From positions 1-8,973 of the forward strand of contig JAOTYS010000167.1 of NCBI GenBank assembly GCA_029861795.1: a DNA stretch of 8,973 nucleotides, in the 5' to 3' direction. The number at the start of each line of letters is the position of its first letter. Within the stretch, counting starts at the first letter, position 1. Shown here piece after piece: positions 7,721-8,973 of the stretch. Source of the stretch: Gammaproteobacteria bacterium (GTDB lineage: Bacteria; Pseudomonadota; Gammaproteobacteria; Arenicellales; JAOTYS01). Made by a program: the position numbers and the translations under genes. The notes below the pieces were generated by a model. That model was not told the DNA's origin. It did no database searches and was given only the letters and a program-made list of their open reading frames with translations.

Positions 7721-8198
7721 CTAACCAAGCAATCCATCTATGGTATTGATAATGTCTGAATCTAACGGGCTCACACCAGACTGCCACAGCCCGACGATAT
7801 CTCCGTCGCGACCGATCAGGTACTTATGGAAGTTCCATTTCGGGGCAGCAACCTCACCAAGTTCTTGCGCTACCCAACGATAGAATGGATGCATGTCAAC
7901 ACCTATTACACTGGTTTTGCCTGTGAGCAGAAAATCAACCTCGTAGTTGTCGACACAGCACTGCTTGATTTCAGTCTCATTACCTGGTTCCTGATCGCCA
8001 AAATCATTGGATGGCACACCCAACACAATCAAGCCGCGATCCTGATAGCTGACCCACAGCGATTGCAGCTCCGCATACTGGGGCGTGTAGCCGCTACTGC
8101 GACGCGGTATTCACCAGCAAAATAAGACTGCCTTGAAATCGAGTCAGAGCTATGGGCCCGTCATCGATACCAGTGAATTCGAAATCATATGCGGACAA
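7721..8198 (-). pseudogene. Glutathione peroxidase-like gene, frameshifted at the catalytic cysteine codon
   Basis: Read on the minus strand from TTG 8198, the frame encodes a normal glutathione peroxidase N terminus (SAYDFEFTGIDDGP, then LILLVNTASQ) and then meets TAG at 8096-8094. One frame over, homology continues without a gap: GYTPQYAELQSLW, VLGVPSNDFGDQEPG, HPFYRWVAQ, APKWNFHKYLIGRDG, ending at 7721. Between the conserved NTAS and GYTPQY there are seven bases where six are expected. Removing the A at 8095 (T on the plus strand) restores Gln-Cys-Gly, the active-site cysteine context. The other catalytic-site residues (Gln of QEPG, Trp and Asn of WNF) are intact, and the repaired protein would be about 158 residues, the family length. 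The family reduces peroxides with glutathione or thioredoxin. It lies 20 bases after gspB. Cause: recent inactivation or a sequencing/assembly error. If expressed from the internal TTG 8032, only a 103-residue fragment lacking the cysteine would result. Confidence 0.88.
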
Positions 8199-8204
8199 AA
8201 ATTT

Positions 8205-8208
8205 CTCC
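8205..8208 (-). promoter_or_regulatory. Ribosome binding site of the peroxidase gene
   Basis: GGAG on the minus strand, six bases before TTG 8198. It supports TTG as the ancestral start and shows that the translation signal of the broken gene is preserved. Confidence 0.55.
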
Positions 8209-8218
8209 GTGTTCGAGC

Positions 8219-8973
8219 TTATGGTCGCATCAAGAAACGATTTCCTTGATATCTCAAAATGGGGCCGTTGGGTGTAATCTCGTCTACCATCAACCCTGTC
8301 GAGATCTCTTGTCCTTCCTTGTACAGGGTCTCATTGATCATCACAAAGCGACGGGAAGGGACTTCGGAATAAGACACTACGTTCACAGACAGTGGGGGCA
8401 GTCCAGTTGGGGCATTGCTCAACACACCCTCGTCTTGTGATTTCTTGTGGCCACTCGCTGTAGCAACGTCCCGCGTGATTGCGGATCCAGAACCCGTCGC
8501 TAATTTCTCGGCAGTCTCATCATTGACATCTTCTAATCGCCTTTGTGACGATGACACTTCCGATGCTACTGCTTCCGTATCAATTGTTGATGACTGTGGG
8601 GCTTGGGCGGCCGCTTTCACCATTTCAGTGTCAGCCGCAGATGGCTGTGGCGCTTGAGACTTTAGTGTGATCAGCTCAGTGCCAACTACGGATGACTGCG
8701 GCGCTTGGGGTGTTATGGTCTGCGGTTGGGTCGCTGCTGGCACCGCGGCCTGCTTGGTAGTCAAAGCATCAATCCAGGGATGGACGATCTCTTCCAGCTT
8801 TTGACGGTATGGGTAAAGTATTGCACCTGTGCCGACACAAATCAGCAAGATTGCCAAGACAATCCCCGAGCGTCGCCGGGAACGGTCTATGTCATCCAAT
8901 CCGTGATTGGTGCGCAGCGCGGGGATGTTACCCAGCACCCTTTCCTGCTCCGACTTTCTTAGTGCGTCCAGAA
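8219..8973 (-). CDS. gspB: Type II secretion system assembly protein GspB, 5' end just beyond the window
   Basis: The frame is open to the window edge and its first visible residues are LDALRKSEQERVLGNIPAL, matching the GspB opening (usually M-S-x-I-L-D-A-L-(R/K)-K-S-(E/D)-Q-E-R), so only a few codons are missing; a GTG at 8938 is not the true start. A cytoplasmic head is followed by a run of Arg and one membrane segment (SGIVLAILLICVGTGAILYP, 8869-8810). Next comes a long Ala/Pro/Gln/Ser-rich periplasmic linker that includes three 17-residue repeats, and a C-terminal GspB domain (PPLSVNVVSYSEVPSRRFVMIN, KEGQEISTGLMVDEITPNGPILRYQGNRFLMRP). GspB works with the ATPase GspA to insert the GspD secretin through peptidoglycan, anchored in the inner membrane with its C-terminal domain in the periplasm. 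gspA would be expected just upstream, outside the window. The broken peroxidase gene follows by 20 bases. Confidence 0.87.
   Translation of the reverse strand, partial: LDALRKSEQERVLGNIPALRTNHGLDDIDRSRRRSGIVLAILLICVGTGAILYPYRQKLEEIVHPWIDALTTKQAAVPAATQPQTITPQAPQSSVVGTELITLKSQAPQPSAADTEMVKAAAQAPQSSTIDTEAVASEVSSSQRRLEDVNDETAEKLATGSGSAITRDVATASGHKKSQDEGVLSNAPTGLPPLSVNVVSYSEVPSRRFVMINETLYKEGQEISTGLMVDEITPNGPILRYQGNRFLMRP
8555..8707 (-). repeat. Three tandem 51-base (17-residue) repeats inside gspB
   Basis: On the minus strand the linker contains three consecutive 17-residue units each beginning Q-A-P-Q-(S/P)-S: QAPQSSVVGTELITLKS, QAPQPSAADTEMVKAAA and QAPQSSTIDTEAVASEV. The shared pattern is QAPQ-S, then (D/G)-T-E. 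The start codons of the units lie at 8707, 8656 and 8605, exactly 51 bases apart, so the frame is kept. The units are imperfect in DNA, indicating an older duplication. Confidence 0.8.

Noticed and set aside
8089..8102. UAG at the peroxidase active site considered as recoded selenocysteine
   Set aside because: Selenocysteine uses UGA, and downstream homology is in another frame, so reading through the codon would not restore the protein.
7826..8125. Plus-strand ORF of 99 residues across the broken peroxidase gene
   Set aside because: The minus strand carries clear glutathione peroxidase homology in the same bases; the plus frame shows no recognisable domain.
8555..8707. Regular 51-base repeats considered as a CRISPR-like array
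   Set aside because: The units are contiguous, imperfect, in frame and encode a repeated protein linker; there are no spacers.

Overview
The window looks like ordinary chromosomal DNA of a proteobacterium, most likely a gammaproteobacterium. Peptide release factor 3, glutamyl-Q tRNA(Asp) synthetase, a PpsR-type PEP synthase regulatory kinase/phosphatase and a GspB-type secretion protein occur together mainly in gamma- (and partly beta-) proteobacteria. This placement is inferred from gene content; no rRNA or other phylogenetic marker is present. Genes are closely packed. I see no tRNA, rRNA, CRISPR array, insertion sequence or phage gene.

Layout. (1) Plus strand, 1-2944: the 3' part of a diacylglycerol/sphingosine-kinase-like lipid kinase gene (start lies before the window), an M18 aminopeptidase (apeB) beginning right at the kinase stop codon, then a GTG-started 3-hydroxybutyrate dehydrogenase (bdhA). 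(2) Minus strand, 5555-2962: prfC (RF3) followed 26 bases later by gluQ, a two-gene translation cluster converging on bdhA with only 17 bases between stop codons. A perfect TATAAT box sits upstream of prfC. (3) 5556-6128: a divergent spacer and a short unrecognised plus-strand ORF with one hydrophobic segment at its extreme C terminus. (4) Minus strand, 8973-6152: gspB (start just beyond the window end), a glutathione peroxidase gene broken by one extra base exactly at its catalytic cysteine codon, ppsR, and an FmdB-type zinc-ribbon protein.

Functional links are loose. prfC and gluQ both serve translation (termination-factor recycling and queuosine-tRNA modification). bdhA (ketone-body/PHB oxidation) and ppsR (control of PEP synthase) both touch central carbon metabolism but are not adjacent. 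gspB points to a type II secretion locus continuing beyond the right edge.

I find no convincing undescribed system. The points most worth a second look are the frameshift in the peroxidase at its active-site cysteine, the three 17-residue tandem repeats in the GspB linker, and the small candidate tail-anchored protein at 5832-6128.
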